Below, piece after piece: positions 24,125-32,162 of a stretch of 47,111 bases of DNA. A program made the position numbers and the translations under genes. The notes under the pieces are model-generated. The model saw only the letters and a program-made list of their open reading frames with translations. It ran no database searches and had not been told where the DNA came from. This stretch comes from an uncultured Bdellovibrio sp. GTDB taxonomy: Bacteria; Bdellovibrionota; Bdellovibrionia; Bdellovibrionales; Bdellovibrionaceae. The DNA lies in assembly GCF_946478835.1 (NCBI RefSeq), contig NZ_CAMLDV010000006.1, forward strand, positions 1 through 47,111. Reading direction: 5' to 3'. The number at the start of each line of letters is the position of its first letter. Position 1 is the first letter of the stretch.

Positions 24125-25234
24125 TTGAAACAATGGGTGAAAAAACTTGTTGAGCAGTTTGATATGGACTGGGGCACACCCTCCAACGGTAAGGAAGCAC
24201 CTCAGGCACCTTCGCTAAGCGAAGACCGTGCAACTTTGCTCTACATCTTAGATGTCTACAACAAACATTTATTTGAAATTCAAAATCACCAGGTCCGTAA
24301 AGTTCGTGCAAAGTTAGACACGTTTGCCAAAGAACTGGTGCAATCCGATGCAGAGGAAGTAGAAAAGGCGCTTTTTAAAATCCGCCAGTTTATTTCAAGC
24401 TACCGCATTGATGAATACACTTATGTACAAAATACTTTTGATGATTTTAAACGGATCATCTGGGATTTTGCCGATCACCTGAGCGAAGAAGCCCATATCG
24501 AAGACTCCTCGCAGGGTGACATCAATCAAAGCCTCGAACAGTTGCGTGAGGCTGTAGAGTCCAACTCTATCGAAGAGCTGCGCGCACGTTCCCGTGAGTT
24601 TATTAACTTTTATTTAAAGCATCAGAACGTCAACAATGAGCGCCGTTCAAAACGTATGGAATCCATCAAAAAGAATCTCACAACCGTGAAAAAGCAATTG
24701 ATGGAAGCCAACCAAACCATGCGCCGTGACCATTTAACCGGAGCTCACAACCGTAAGAGTTACGATGAACAAGTGCGCCGTTATTTACAACTTCACGATA
24801 TTGACGGCGACCCGATGACGTTGCTCCTCTTGGACATTGATTTCTTTAAAAAAATCAACGATGCCTATGGGCATGATATTGGCGACTTTGTCTTGCAAGA
24901 GTGTGTGCGCTTGCTGCAAGAAAGCTTTTCCCGTGAAGAGGACTTTATCGCCCGTCTGGGAGGTGAAGAATTCGCCGTGATTCTTCCAGGCTGCAACACA
25001 GAGGCCGCGATCCGCATGGCTGAAGAAGCTATGAACCGGATTCGTAAAGAAGTCTTCGTGCACGAGAAGCTCGAGATTCGTTTTACGGTCTCTATGGGTA
25101 TTGCAGAAATCACGAAAAACGAAGGTGCTGACAGTTGGTATAAGCGCGCTGACGAGGCTTTGTATGAATCTAAGCAAACAGGCCGCAACAAATATACAAT
25201 CTCTAAAGGACCTGCGATGAAGCGTGTCGCCTAG
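24125..25234 (+). CDS. GGDEF-domain diguanylate cyclase (TTG start)
   Basis: The TTG at 24125 follows AGGAGG with 7 bases spacing, so I accept it as the start of a 369-residue protein. Residues about 1-190 form a charged helical region with no recognised sensor domain; residues 160-200 (NERRSKRMESIKKNLTTVKK) look like a coiled-coil dimeriser. The GGDEF domain spans about 200-362: DHLTGAHNRKSY, LLLLDIDFFKKINDAYGHDIGD, and the active loop RLGGEEF (Gly279-Phe283), an active variant of GGDEF. The product-inhibition I-site RxxD (REED) sits directly upstream. It should make cyclic-di-GMP in the cytoplasm; c-di-GMP controls predation and motility in Bdellovibrio. A terminator follows at 25286. Confidence 0.92.
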   Translation: MKQWVKKLVEQFDMDWGTPSNGKEAPQAPSLSEDRATLLYILDVYNKHLFEIQNHQVRKVRAKLDTFAKELVQSDAEEVEKALFKIRQFISSYRIDEYTYVQNTFDDFKRIIWDFADHLSEEAHIEDSSQGDINQSLEQLREAVESNSIEELRARSREFINFYLKHQNVNNERRSKRMESIKKNLTTVKKQLMEANQTMRRDHLTGAHNRKSYDEQVRRYLQLHDIDGDPMTLLLLDIDFFKKINDAYGHDIGDFVLQECVRLLQESFSREEDFIARLGGEEFAVILPGCNTEAAIRMAEEAMNRIRKEVFVHEKLEIRFTVSMGIAEITKNEGADSWYKRADEALYESKQTGRNKYTISKGPAMKRVA

Positions 25235-25285
25235 AGGGAAAGTGTCAAAAGTTTAGACACTCGTAAATGAAGTTTTAGTGACCAG

Positions 25286-25317
25286 AAAAGCCTGAACATT
25301 CGTTCGGGCTTTTTTTA
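25286..25317 (+). terminator. Intrinsic terminator after the GGDEF gene
   Basis: AAAAGCCTGAAC and GTTCGGGCTTTT pair (one G-T wobble) around a 4-base loop at 25298-25301 and are followed by a seven-T tract. Confidence 0.88.
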
Positions 25318-25413
25318 TGTTTAGAGATTTCTGAACACTCGCAGCGATTTTCCGGCCGAATTCGTTTTAAACTTGCTGCGACCCTGGCCCTCCCCTTGCT
25401 TTGTGTCTTTGTC

Positions 25414-26337
25414 ATGAAGACAAGAGCACTACATCCCAAAATATTATTTCCTCTTTTACTAACAACTCTTTCTCCTGTGACTTCATTCGCACAGGAAACT
25501 CGCGACATCGTTGTCGCGATCATCGATACGGGCGTTGATGTGAATCATCCTTTGATAAAAAAACATCTTTGGGTGAATCCCAAGGAAAAAGAAAATGCTT
25601 TAGATAATGATGGCAATGGATATGCCGAAGACCTCCATGGATGGAATTTTGTTTCTAATAATAATGACATTTCCGACAACCACGGACATGGCACTCACAT
25701 CGCGGGTATCATTCTGCAAAAGGCCAAGTCTCATCGTGTGAAGTTTATGATTTTAAAATATTACGATCCAGAGAAGTCAGGGGACGACAATCTCTTAAAT
25801 ACAGTGAAGGCCATTCGTTATGCGACGAAAATGAAGGCCGATATTATTAACTATTCAGGTGGTGGCGACGTACGAAGCCCGCTGGAGGAAGCTGCTATCC
25901 GCGATGCACAAAGACAGGGAATTCTTTTTGTTGCAGCGGCGGGAAATGAAGGGCGCAATACCGACCGCGTCGGCTACTATCCAGCGGGCTACCGATTGAG
26001 CAATATTATTTCTGTCGCAGCGATGGATGCACGCAAACGCCTTCTTGCGAGCAGCAACTACGGTGCGAAGTCCGTCGACATTGTGGCCCCTGGTAACCAT
26101 ATTCTTTCCGCTCTTCCTGGTGGACGCTACGGATATATGACAGGCACATCACAAGCCACGGCCTGGGTCAGCGGACTAGCGGCTTCGTTGATGATTCAAT
26201 CCGATAAGTCATGGAAGCCCGAGGATATTAAAAAGTTCTTAGAGAAAAATGCCGTCAAAGACAGCATGCTATCCAAGAAAATACGTTCGCAGTCTCGCAT
26301 TTCAAGTCTTCAGGCTTCTTTCAACTTCTCCCCTTAG
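25414..26337 (+). CDS. Secreted S8 subtilisin-like protease without propeptide
   Basis: From ATG 25414 the product is 307 residues with a signal peptide (LFPLLLTTLSPVTSFAQ). The in-frame TTG at 25396 would only add six residues. The catalytic triad is Asp38 (VAIIDTGVD), His92 (HGHGTHIAG) and Ser246 (TGTSQATAW), with the oxyanion Asn178 (AAAGNEG). The catalytic core is minimal; the signal peptide leads straight into it, so no I9 propeptide is visible, unlike the large protease at 3848. Probably exported to periplasm or medium, with a degradative role. No clear Shine-Dalgarno precedes the start. A weak 6-bp inverted repeat, TGTCTT (25404-25409) and AAGACA (25417-25422), brackets the ATG. Confidence 0.9.
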   Translation: MKTRALHPKILFPLLLTTLSPVTSFAQETRDIVVAIIDTGVDVNHPLIKKHLWVNPKEKENALDNDGNGYAEDLHGWNFVSNNNDISDNHGHGTHIAGIILQKAKSHRVKFMILKYYDPEKSGDDNLLNTVKAIRYATKMKADIINYSGGGDVRSPLEEAAIRDAQRQGILFVAAAGNEGRNTDRVGYYPAGYRLSNIISVAAMDARKRLLASSNYGAKSVDIVAPGNHILSALPGGRYGYMTGTSQATAWVSGLAASLMIQSDKSWKPEDIKKFLEKNAVKDSMLSKKIRSQSRISSLQASFNFSP

Positions 26338-26346
26338 ATTGACGCG

Positions 26347-26369
26347 AAGGGCTTCTTTGGAAGCCCTTT
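26347..26369 (+). terminator. Hairpin after the second S8 protease
   Basis: AAGGGCTTC (26347-26355) and GAAGCCCTT (26360-26368) form a 9-bp stem with a 4-base loop. Only three T residues follow, so its strength is uncertain. Confidence 0.6.
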
Positions 26370-26403
26370 GCCAATATGCCAAAGGACAATCTAAAATAAA
26401 AGC

Positions 26404-26904
26404 ATGAATCAACACCTGCGTTTTATTCTTCCTTTGGTTTTTCTTTTCACAGCGTGCACCGAAAGCACCCAAGCTCGCACTGAATCCTCGTCTACGAATT
26501 GCGTTCACGATGATACGACTTTTCGCTGCGTGAAAGTTTTAAAGAATTATGATGGTGACACTCTGACGGTCAATATTCCTGATGTTCCAGCTTTGATTGG
26601 AAAAAATATTTCGGTGCGTGTTTATGGAATTGATACGCCGGAAGTAAAGACCAAGAATCGTTGTGAAAAAGAAGCGGGTCGCATTGCCAGAAATCTTGTC
26701 GCCACGACTTTGAAAAATGCCAAAACTGTAGAGCTGCACAACGTACAGCGTGATAAATATTTCCGTATCCTTGCTGATGTCATGGTGGACGGACGCTCTC
26801 TTAAAGACATTCTGCTAAAGAACAATCTCGCTTATTCTTATGACGGTGGAACAAAGCAACACCTTGATTGGTGCAAGGTTCTTCGTCAGCCTGCCAGCAA
26901 ATAA
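26404..26904 (+). CDS. Thermonuclease-family lipoprotein (SNase-like)
   Basis: 166 residues. Lipoprotein signal peptide with lipobox FTAC (Cys18), then a staphylococcal-nuclease fold. The metal-binding pair lies in YDGDTL (Asp50, Asp52), the catalytic Arg72 and Glu80 are spaced by eight as in SNase (VRVYGIDTPE), and Arg121 in RDKYFR corresponds to SNase Arg87. All key residues are kept, so it should be an active calcium-dependent nuclease on the periplasmic or outer face. A role in digesting prey DNA/RNA is plausible in a predator. Monocistronic. Confidence 0.9.
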   Translation: MNQHLRFILPLVFLFTACTESTQARTESSSTNCVHDDTTFRCVKVLKNYDGDTLTVNIPDVPALIGKNISVRVYGIDTPEVKTKNRCEKEAGRIARNLVATTLKNAKTVELHNVQRDKYFRILADVMVDGRSLKDILLKNNLAYSYDGGTKQHLDWCKVLRQPASK

Positions 26905-26919
26905 CTTGCGCGGATTTTT

Positions 26920-26940
26920 AACCTAGGGGCACACTAGGTT
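26920..26940 (+). promoter_or_regulatory. Inverted repeat abutting the VOC gene start codon
   Basis: AACCTAG (26920-26926) and CTAGGTT (26934-26940) are perfect complements with a 7-base loop, and ATG follows at 26941. The only purine stretch (AGGGG) lies in the left arm and loop. It may be an operator or a translational hairpin. Confidence 0.45.
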
Positions 26941-27282
26941 ATGGAACTAAAAGCGAAAGACCCCGAAAAGCTGTATCGTTGGTATAAAGACAATTTAGGA
27001 CTCACCTTAAATAAAGAAGGCGTTTTCGTTGTGCCTAATGTTTCGCCTTATAACACCCGTCGCTTCACGCCTTCCAATCCACCGAACGATCTCAACTTTC
27101 AAGTCAAAGACCTTGCAGAATTGATTTCGCGATTGGCCGACAAGGGTGTCCGCATTGAAGACCACCTCGAAGTGAGTGAGGATGGACGCTTTGCGTGGAT
27201 TTACGATCCAGAAGGCAATAAAATTGAACTCTGGGAAGCTCCCGGCAGAGAGTCTTTGATCAATTTGCCAGAGCCTGAATAG
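26941..27282 (+). CDS. VOC-superfamily (glyoxalase-like) protein
   Basis: 113 residues: a single glyoxalase/bleomycin-resistance fold with DPEKLYRWYKDNLGL (about 7-21), the central strands LNFQVKDLAELISRL (about 49-63) and the terminal EGNKIELWEAP (about 95-105), which carries the family's C-terminal metal-type Glu. The N-terminal first strand appears shortened by several residues compared with usual members, because an in-frame TAG two codons upstream blocks extension. The substrate cannot be deduced. Followed after 18 bases by the HD-domain gene, perhaps in one operon. Confidence 0.85.
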   Translation: MELKAKDPEKLYRWYKDNLGLTLNKEGVFVVPNVSPYNTRRFTPSNPPNDLNFQVKDLAELISRLADKGVRIEDHLEVSEDGRFAWIYDPEGNKIELWEAPGRESLINLPEPE

Positions 27283-27300
27283 TAAGCCTAAAATAACGTC

Positions 27301-27960
27301 ATGGAAAAAACCAAAAACGTCCCTCACACCGAAGAGAAAAAATGGTACGAGCTTTTTAGCAATAAAGCCCGTGTGCTGTATCCACACTCGGATCCCGCCC
27401 ATGATTATCTGCACATCCAGCGCGTCGTTAGCACAGCAAAAAACCTGTGCATGGCTGAACATGGCGATTGGAATATCGTGATGCCTGCGGCGTTCTTTCA
27501 TGACTACATCAATGTTCCAAAGGGAGATCCGCGCCGTCCTTATGCTTCTCAACTTTCAGCAGAAGCGGCGATTGAGTATCTAAAGTCTGTCGGTTATCCC
27601 GAAAAATATTTTGAAGGCATTCGTCACGCGATTGAAGCTCACAGTTACAGTGCGAACATCAAGCCACAAACGCTAGAAGCGAAGATCGTGCAAGATGCGG
27701 ATCGCTTGGACAGTCTTGGTGCGATTGGCATTGCCCGCTGTTTTGCGACGTCAACTTTGATGAGCCGTCCGTTTTATGCAGAAGAAGATCCGTGGGCAGA
27801 ATCACGAAATCTGGATGATAAAAGTTTTGGCATTGATCACTTCTATCAGAAAATTTTTAAATTGGTGGATCATCTCAATACGGAGACGGCAAAAAAAGAA
27901 GGCGAACATCGTGTCGCCTTCATCAAAACCTACTTAGATCAAATCAAAAGAGAAATTTGA
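27301..27960 (+). CDS. HD-domain phosphohydrolase
   Basis: 219 residues with the HD-superfamily metal ligands: His34 in PAHDYLHIQRV, His67-Asp68 in AAFFHDYI, and Asp132 in IVQDADRLDSLGAIGIAR. The GAIGIARCF motif and overall length match the YedJ/HD-domain hydrolase group, which cleave phosphomonoesters or nucleotides with divalent metal. The substrate is unknown. It lies 18 bases after the VOC gene and ends directly against the stop of the MarR gene on the other strand with no intervening bases. Confidence 0.87.
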   Translation: MEKTKNVPHTEEKKWYELFSNKARVLYPHSDPAHDYLHIQRVVSTAKNLCMAEHGDWNIVMPAAFFHDYINVPKGDPRRPYASQLSAEAAIEYLKSVGYPEKYFEGIRHAIEAHSYSANIKPQTLEAKIVQDADRLDSLGAIGIARCFATSTLMSRPFYAEEDPWAESRNLDDKSFGIDHFYQKIFKLVDHLNTETAKKEGEHRVAFIKTYLDQIKREI

Positions 27961-28446
27961 TTATTTATTTTCCATCATCGGAGCTGCGGCATTTTCTACA
28001 ATGCCCGCCTGATTGACGAACTCTTTCATCAACATCGCCAGTGTCGCCGTTTTTTCTGGATTCATTTTCTGAAGAGAATCAATCATCTGCTCCTGCACCG
28101 TACGAGGGATCTCACTCAGCTTGCGCTCCCCGTCCTGGGTGAGGGACACAACGACACGGCGTGAATCTTCTTTAGAGATCGCACGCGACACTAAGCCTTG
28201 CTCTTCTAATTTTTTTACGACAACAGATACGGAGCTTTGATGTGTCGTTGTTCTTAAAGCCAGATCGTTTATCGAAAGACCCGGTTCTTCTTTGAGCTTT
28301 TTCAGAACGAAAATCTGAGCGGCACTAAGACCCAATTCTTTCTCAAACTGACTTGATGAAACACGAAGAGCTTTGAAGATATGGCGAATGTAGTCCATAA
28401 CTTCACTCACCTCTGAACGATATTGTGAAAACGAATCTCTGTTCAT
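27961..28446 (-). CDS. MarR-family transcriptional regulator
   Basis: 161 residues with the MarR winged-helix: LSAAQIFVLKKLKEEPGLSI (about 40-59), recognition helix TTTHQSSVSVVVKKLEEQGL (about 67-86) and the wing SKEDSRRVVVSLTQDG (about 91-106). Helices at both ends form the dimer interface. Such regulators usually repress nearby genes and are released by phenolic or oxidised ligands. No transporter or detoxification gene is directly adjacent on the same strand, so it probably controls itself and distant targets. A symmetric candidate operator lies at 28491-28508. Confidence 0.9.
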   Translation of the reverse strand: MNRDSFSQYRSEVSEVMDYIRHIFKALRVSSSQFEKELGLSAAQIFVLKKLKEEPGLSINDLALRTTTHQSSVSVVVKKLEEQGLVSRAISKEDSRRVVVSLTQDGERKLSEIPRTVQEQMIDSLQKMNPEKTATLAMLMKEFVNQAGIVENAAAPMMENK

Positions 28447-28490
28447 TTCTTCATTTAGAACGATGAAACCAAATCACGCAACTTTATTTT

Positions 28491-28508
28491 TGTATGCGCT
28501 CTCATACA
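28491..28508. promoter_or_regulatory. Candidate MarR operator
   Basis: TGTATG (28491-28496) and CATACA (28503-28508) form a perfect inverted repeat with a 6-base spacer, 45 bases upstream of the marR start. Size and symmetry fit MarR binding sites. Two more palindromes, GAAAATTTTC (28540-28549) and TTTTCGAAAA (28545-28554), lie farther upstream. Confidence 0.45.
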
Positions 28509-28567
28509 TGACATTTTGCGAGGCTCAAAAACGATGAAAGAAAATTTTCGAAAAATATTTTTTCGCA

Positions 28568-29251
28568 CTAAAGTGATGTCAAAGTGACATCACTTGGAAG
28601 TCCTAAAGCTGCTGCTCCAGGCGCACTGGAAAAATCAATTTTATAAGCACGAAGTGCGATCCGATCCACTCCCCAATCAACTTTTGATCCATACAGTTTA
28701 TCACCAAGAATGGGAAAACCATGACGACTGAGATCAAAACGCAGTTGGTGTGAACGACCCGTGACAGGCTGTAGATCCCACATCAAATATCCCTGTTCAT
28801 TCACTCCTAAGTAATCTGCAAGAGTTAAACTGTCTTTACCTTGCGCACTCTCGTAAGCGCGCTTTTTCCCTCGGAGAATGCGCGATTTCCATTCAAATTT
28901 TAAACCCGGCTGTGTAAGTGAAATCGCCATTTTTTGGTTAGGAACATTGGCGGGAATGTGGGAATAATCTTGCGCCGTTGTCAGTGCTCTGTAAGTTTTT
29001 TGAACTTGTTTGTGTTCAAACCAAGCATTGGCTTTGCGATGAGCTTCAGGCGTCTTTGCATACATCACTAGACCTGAAACTTCGAAGTCCAAACGGTGAA
29101 TCGGATAGATTTGCTGCTTTAAAGAATCTTGCAAAGCAGTGCCTAAACAACACCGCTTATCGTTTTCTTCATGACGACTCGGTGTCGAAAGCACACCACT
29201 TTCTTTGTCACAGATGACGAAAAAATCGTTCTGAAAAATAATACGAATCAT
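28568..29251 (-). CDS. RluA-family RNA pseudouridine synthase
   Basis: 227 residues with the RluA catalytic motif IHRLDFEVSG (catalytic Asp55) and the C-terminal motif VTGRSHQLRFDLSRHGFPILGDKLYG (the GRSHQLR...GD segment is typical). There is no S4 domain. It isomerises uridine to pseudouridine in rRNA or tRNA; the target nucleotide cannot be told. Its start overlaps the rlmE stop by 4 bases, so two RNA-modification genes are co-translated. The last codons (28571-28595) lie in a perfect 11-bp hairpin (AAGTGATGTCA / TGACATCACTT), a possible terminator embedded in the coding end. Confidence 0.88.
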   Translation of the reverse strand: MIRIIFQNDFFVICDKESGVLSTPSRHEENDKRCCLGTALQDSLKQQIYPIHRLDFEVSGLVMYAKTPEAHRKANAWFEHKQVQKTYRALTTAQDYSHIPANVPNQKMAISLTQPGLKFEWKSRILRGKKRAYESAQGKDSLTLADYLGVNEQGYLMWDLQPVTGRSHQLRFDLSRHGFPILGDKLYGSKVDWGVDRIALRAYKIDFSSAPGAAALGLPSDVTLTSL

Positions 29252-29838
29252 TTTTTTCCGATGCCGACGAGGAAGATTTCTTTGGAAATTTTACGTGTTG
29301 AGTCTGGTTTTACAGCCTCACATTTATGGAATGTCTTTTTAATCTCATCGCGAAGTTTTGAAAAATCATCGCTGTGAAACAGTTTGCAAACAAAGTGGCC
29401 GTCCTTTTTTAGAAAACGGCGAGCCACATCCAACGCCAACTCACAAAGCTCCATCGAGCGTGCTTGATCTGTCATACGAATGCCGGTGGTCTTTGGGGCC
29501 ATATCAGAAAGAACAAGATCAAAAGGCGGCACAAAGCCATGTTCTTTAAAGATGTCTTCCAGATTCAAATCACGTAAATCGGCTTGAATAAAAACGGCGT
29601 TATTAAGCTTCACTGTCACGGGACTAAGATCAACGCCAAGCACGCGACCTTTATCTCCCACACTCTTTGAAGCATACTGTGACCACGAGCCGGGAGAAGC
29701 TCCTAAATCCAAAACTGTTTGCCCCGGTTTAAAGAGTTTGTACTTTTTGTCGATCTCTTCGAGTTTAAAAACAGAGCGCGCGGCAAAGTTTTCTTGCTTA
29801 GCTTTTCTAAAATAGTGATCGCGAGGATTGTAAGTCAT
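29248..29838 (-). CDS. rlmE: RlmE/FtsJ 23S rRNA (uridine 2'-O) methyltransferase
   Basis: 196 residues, a typical RlmE length. The K-D-K-E catalytic tetrad is present: Lys25 (SVFKLEEID), Asp112 (LVLSDMAPKTTG), Lys152 (FVCKLF) and Glu187 (RKISKEIFLVG). The SAM-binding motif is VLDLGASPGSW (42-52). The enzyme 2'-O-methylates U2552 in the ribosomal A-loop during late 50S assembly. It is upstream of and coupled to the pseudouridine synthase gene. Confidence 0.95.
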   Translation of the reverse strand: MTYNPRDHYFRKAKQENFAARSVFKLEEIDKKYKLFKPGQTVLDLGASPGSWSQYASKSVGDKGRVLGVDLSPVTVKLNNAVFIQADLRDLNLEDIFKEHGFVPPFDLVLSDMAPKTTGIRMTDQARSMELCELALDVARRFLKKDGHFVCKLFHSDDFSKLRDEIKKTFHKCEAVKPDSTRKISKEIFLVGIGKK

Positions 29839-29942
29839 ATCGGAGGGTTATGTCGTTTTCCCTGCTCAAAGTCCAATACTAAATTTTGCATTCCCTTTTG
29901 CGCCCATTTATACTAGAAAAGATACACTCTTTTGGGGGATTC

Positions 29943-30104
29943 ATGAACATCGTCATCGCTATGGGCATCTTTTTTATCGTCGTAACAATGGTCTTCGTGG
30001 CGATTGCCGTGTTCTTACCCGAGTGGATGGGAATCACCGGCAATAAAGCAAAAAAGATCATCGCCGAACAACAAGAAGATTCCTCAAATCCGCCTCATGA
30101 GTGA
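29943..30104 (+). CDS. Small single-pass membrane protein
   Basis: A 53-residue ORF from ATG 29943, preceded by a strong GGGGGA binding site with good spacing. It has one N-terminal membrane helix (IVIAMGIFFIVVTMVFVAIAVF, about 3-24), then a basic and acidic soluble tail (GNKAKKIIAEQQEDSS). It has no known family. The longer frame from 29886 has no credible binding site. It overlaps the 3' end of the MFS transporter gene on the opposite strand by 10 bases. Confidence 0.65.
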   Translation: MNIVIAMGIFFIVVTMVFVAIAVFLPEWMGITGNKAKKIIAEQQEDSSNPPHE

Positions 30105-31354
30105 GTGGCTGGCTCTTTAACAAGAGCTAACATAAAACCACCGGCGACAAACAAAATCAGCAAGCCCATCATTCCTAGACGAGAGTCGCCCGTCACAGTG
30201 ACTCCCACAGCCACCACCATCGGTCCTAAGATCGAAGCAAAACGTCCAACAAGATTGAACAGCCCAAAGTATTCGCCACTTTCTTCCTTGCGAATCATTC
30301 GGCCAAACATAGAGCGACTCAAAGATTGAACACCACCTTGGAACATACCGATCACAGTGGCTAACAAATAAAAATGCCATGCTTGAGACATTCTTGTCGC
30401 TAGGACGACCGTGATTGCATACATGACAATACAAAGAAGAATCGGTGCCTTCGTTCCCCATCTTTTGGTCACGGTTCCAAAATAATACGCGCAAGGAAAA
30501 CCAATGAACTGTGTGATTAAAAGAGCCGCGATCAAGTCTTTTGCTTCAAAGCCAATGGCGATTCCATAGTCCACAGCCATTGTCATCACCGTATACACAC
30601 CATCGATATAAAGCCAGTAAGCAATCATAAAGATCAAAAGATTTTTTTCATGCAAAAGAGACTTCAAAGTTCGTTTTAAAGTGCGAAGACTCTCTTGGGT
30701 AAGCCTCCAAATGTTGTGACTGTTGGCTTCCACGTGCGGCTCAGGAACATTCTTGGCAAGAGGTAATGAAAATCCCATCCACCACACGGCCACCATCACA
30801 AATGAAATTTTAATGGCGATCACACCATCCGCAAGACCAAAGAACGCCGGGAAAAGATACATCAGAACGTTGATCAAAAATAAAACACCGCCACCAAGAT
30901 ATCCCATTGAATATCCCAATGAAGAGGCATAATCCATTTGCGTCCCTTCCGCGACATAAGGAAGAAGCGAGTCGTAAAACACGCTGCTCGCATTAAACGC
31001 CATCATCGCAATTCCATAGGCAAGCATTGCCGCCCACCAGTCGCCCATCGGAATAAATCCCATCCACGCACAAGCCACAACGCCGACAAAAGTAAACAGA
31101 AGACAAAAAAGTTTTTTAAAACCTTTTAAGTCGGCAACGACTCCCAAGGTCGGACTTAAAAGAGCAATGATTAAACTTGAAATTGAAATCACTGTGCCCA
31201 GACGAGCGGTTGTGACGATGGCATCAGCTCCGTCACTCCAGTATTTTTTAAAAAAGATCGGGAAGAATCCGGCCATGACCGTGGTGGAGTACGCACTGTT
31301 TGCCCAATCGTACAACGCCCAACTAAAGATTTTTTTCTTCTGCGCTTGATCCAT
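30095..31354 (-). CDS. MFS transporter, UMF1/Atg22-like
   Basis: ATG 31354 follows GGGGGAAGA, so I prefer it over the longer frame at 31384; the product is 419 residues with about 12 membrane helices. The N-terminal WALYDWANSAYSTTVMAGFFP and the later ALLITQFIGFPCAYYFG and GGVQSLSRSMFGRMI motifs are those of the UMF1 family, related to fungal vacuole effluxer Atg22 (amino-acid export). A role in moving amino acids in the predator is an inference. The start lies inside the end of the upstream permease gene (32-base overlap), so it may be co-transcribed with the pot genes. Confidence 0.88.
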   Translation of the reverse strand: MDQAQKKKIFSWALYDWANSAYSTTVMAGFFPIFFKKYWSDGADAIVTTARLGTVISISSLIIALLSPTLGVVADLKGFKKLFCLLFTFVGVVACAWMGFIPMGDWWAAMLAYGIAMMAFNASSVFYDSLLPYVAEGTQMDYASSLGYSMGYLGGGVLFLINVLMYLFPAFFGLADGVIAIKISFVMVAVWWMGFSLPLAKNVPEPHVEANSHNIWRLTQESLRTLKRTLKSLLHEKNLLIFMIAYWLYIDGVYTVMTMAVDYGIAIGFEAKDLIAALLITQFIGFPCAYYFGTVTKRWGTKAPILLCIVMYAITVVLATRMSQAWHFYLLATVIGMFQGGVQSLSRSMFGRMIRKEESGEYFGLFNLVGRFASILGPMVVAVGVTVTGDSRLGMMGLLILFVAGGFMLALVKEPATHS

Positions 31355-32162
31355 TCTTCCCCCGATTCTCTTCAAAGAGAACACGGAAAGCTGAAGAACG
31401 GAAGAAGAAAATCAACGCTGACAGAGTCATTAAAAACATCATGCTTGAAAGCGCATTGAGCTTAGGACTGACTCCCAACTTCATCGCGGTATAAAGTTTT
31501 ACGGGCAAAGTATCTTGTCCCACGCCATTCACAAAATACGTGATGAGAAAATCATCAAAAGAAAGAAGAAAACTTAAAATAAAACCACCCAAAATAGCTG
31601 GAGCTAAAAGCGGAAGCACCACCGTTTTTTGAATCTGCCATTCATTCGCGCCCAGATCACGAGCGGCGTCTTCAAAGGAAGCATCCAAGGTCGCTAAGCG
31701 AGAGCTCACGGTCATCATCACATACGACACCGAAAAACTCACGTGGGCGAGAACGACTGTCGTTAATCCCAATTCCATTTTTAGAATAAAGAACCAAGAA
31801 AGAAGTGACAGTGCAAAAACGATCTCAGGAAAAATCAAAGAGACAACGGAAAGACCTTCCACGGCCCACGTCCACGCACGTTTATTGTGGCGCAGTCCCA
31901 ATGCTCCGGCGGTTCCGATCACCGTTGAGAGAACACTTGCACAAAGTCCGACAACGAAACTATTCCGAAGCGCACCCATTAAAGCTTCGTCGTTAAGAAC
32001 CTCCACAAACCATTTCAAAGTCGCATGAATCTGTTCATTTTCCCGAACGAAGACCGCACCTAAAATCATCACGGCAATGGGCAAATACAAAAATAACAGC
32101 GTCATCCATAAAACGATACGAGCCGCAAGAGGGGCCTTAGGGCGAGAACGTTCGTTCTTCAT
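31323..32162 (-). CDS. potC: Polyamine ABC transporter permease (PotC-like)
   Basis: From ATG 32162, preceded by GGAAGG, the product is 279 residues; the 30-residue upstream extension in this frame is rejected. It has six or so membrane helices and the EAA loop of binding-protein-dependent permeases, FEDAARDLGANEWQIQKTVVLPLLAP (about 170-195), which docks on the ATPase. It resembles PotC/PotI. Its ATG overlaps the PotB-like stop (ATGA 32159-32162). Confidence 0.9.
   Translation of the reverse strand: MKNERSRPKAPLAARIVLWMTLLFLYLPIAVMILGAVFVRENEQIHATLKWFVEVLNDEALMGALRNSFVVGLCASVLSTVIGTAGALGLRHNKRAWTWAVEGLSVVSLIFPEIVFALSLLSWFFILKMELGLTTVVLAHVSFSVSYVMMTVSSRLATLDASFEDAARDLGANEWQIQKTVVLPLLAPAILGGFILSFLLSFDDFLITYFVNGVGQDTLPVKLYTAMKLGVSPKLNALSSMMFLMTLSALIFFFRSSAFRVLFEENRGKNGSSAEEKNL

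Noticed and set aside
28571..28595. Terminator of the pseudouridine synthase gene
   Set aside because: The 11-bp hairpin is real but lies in the last codons and is not followed by a convincing T-tract in the right direction, so I mention it only in the gene entry.
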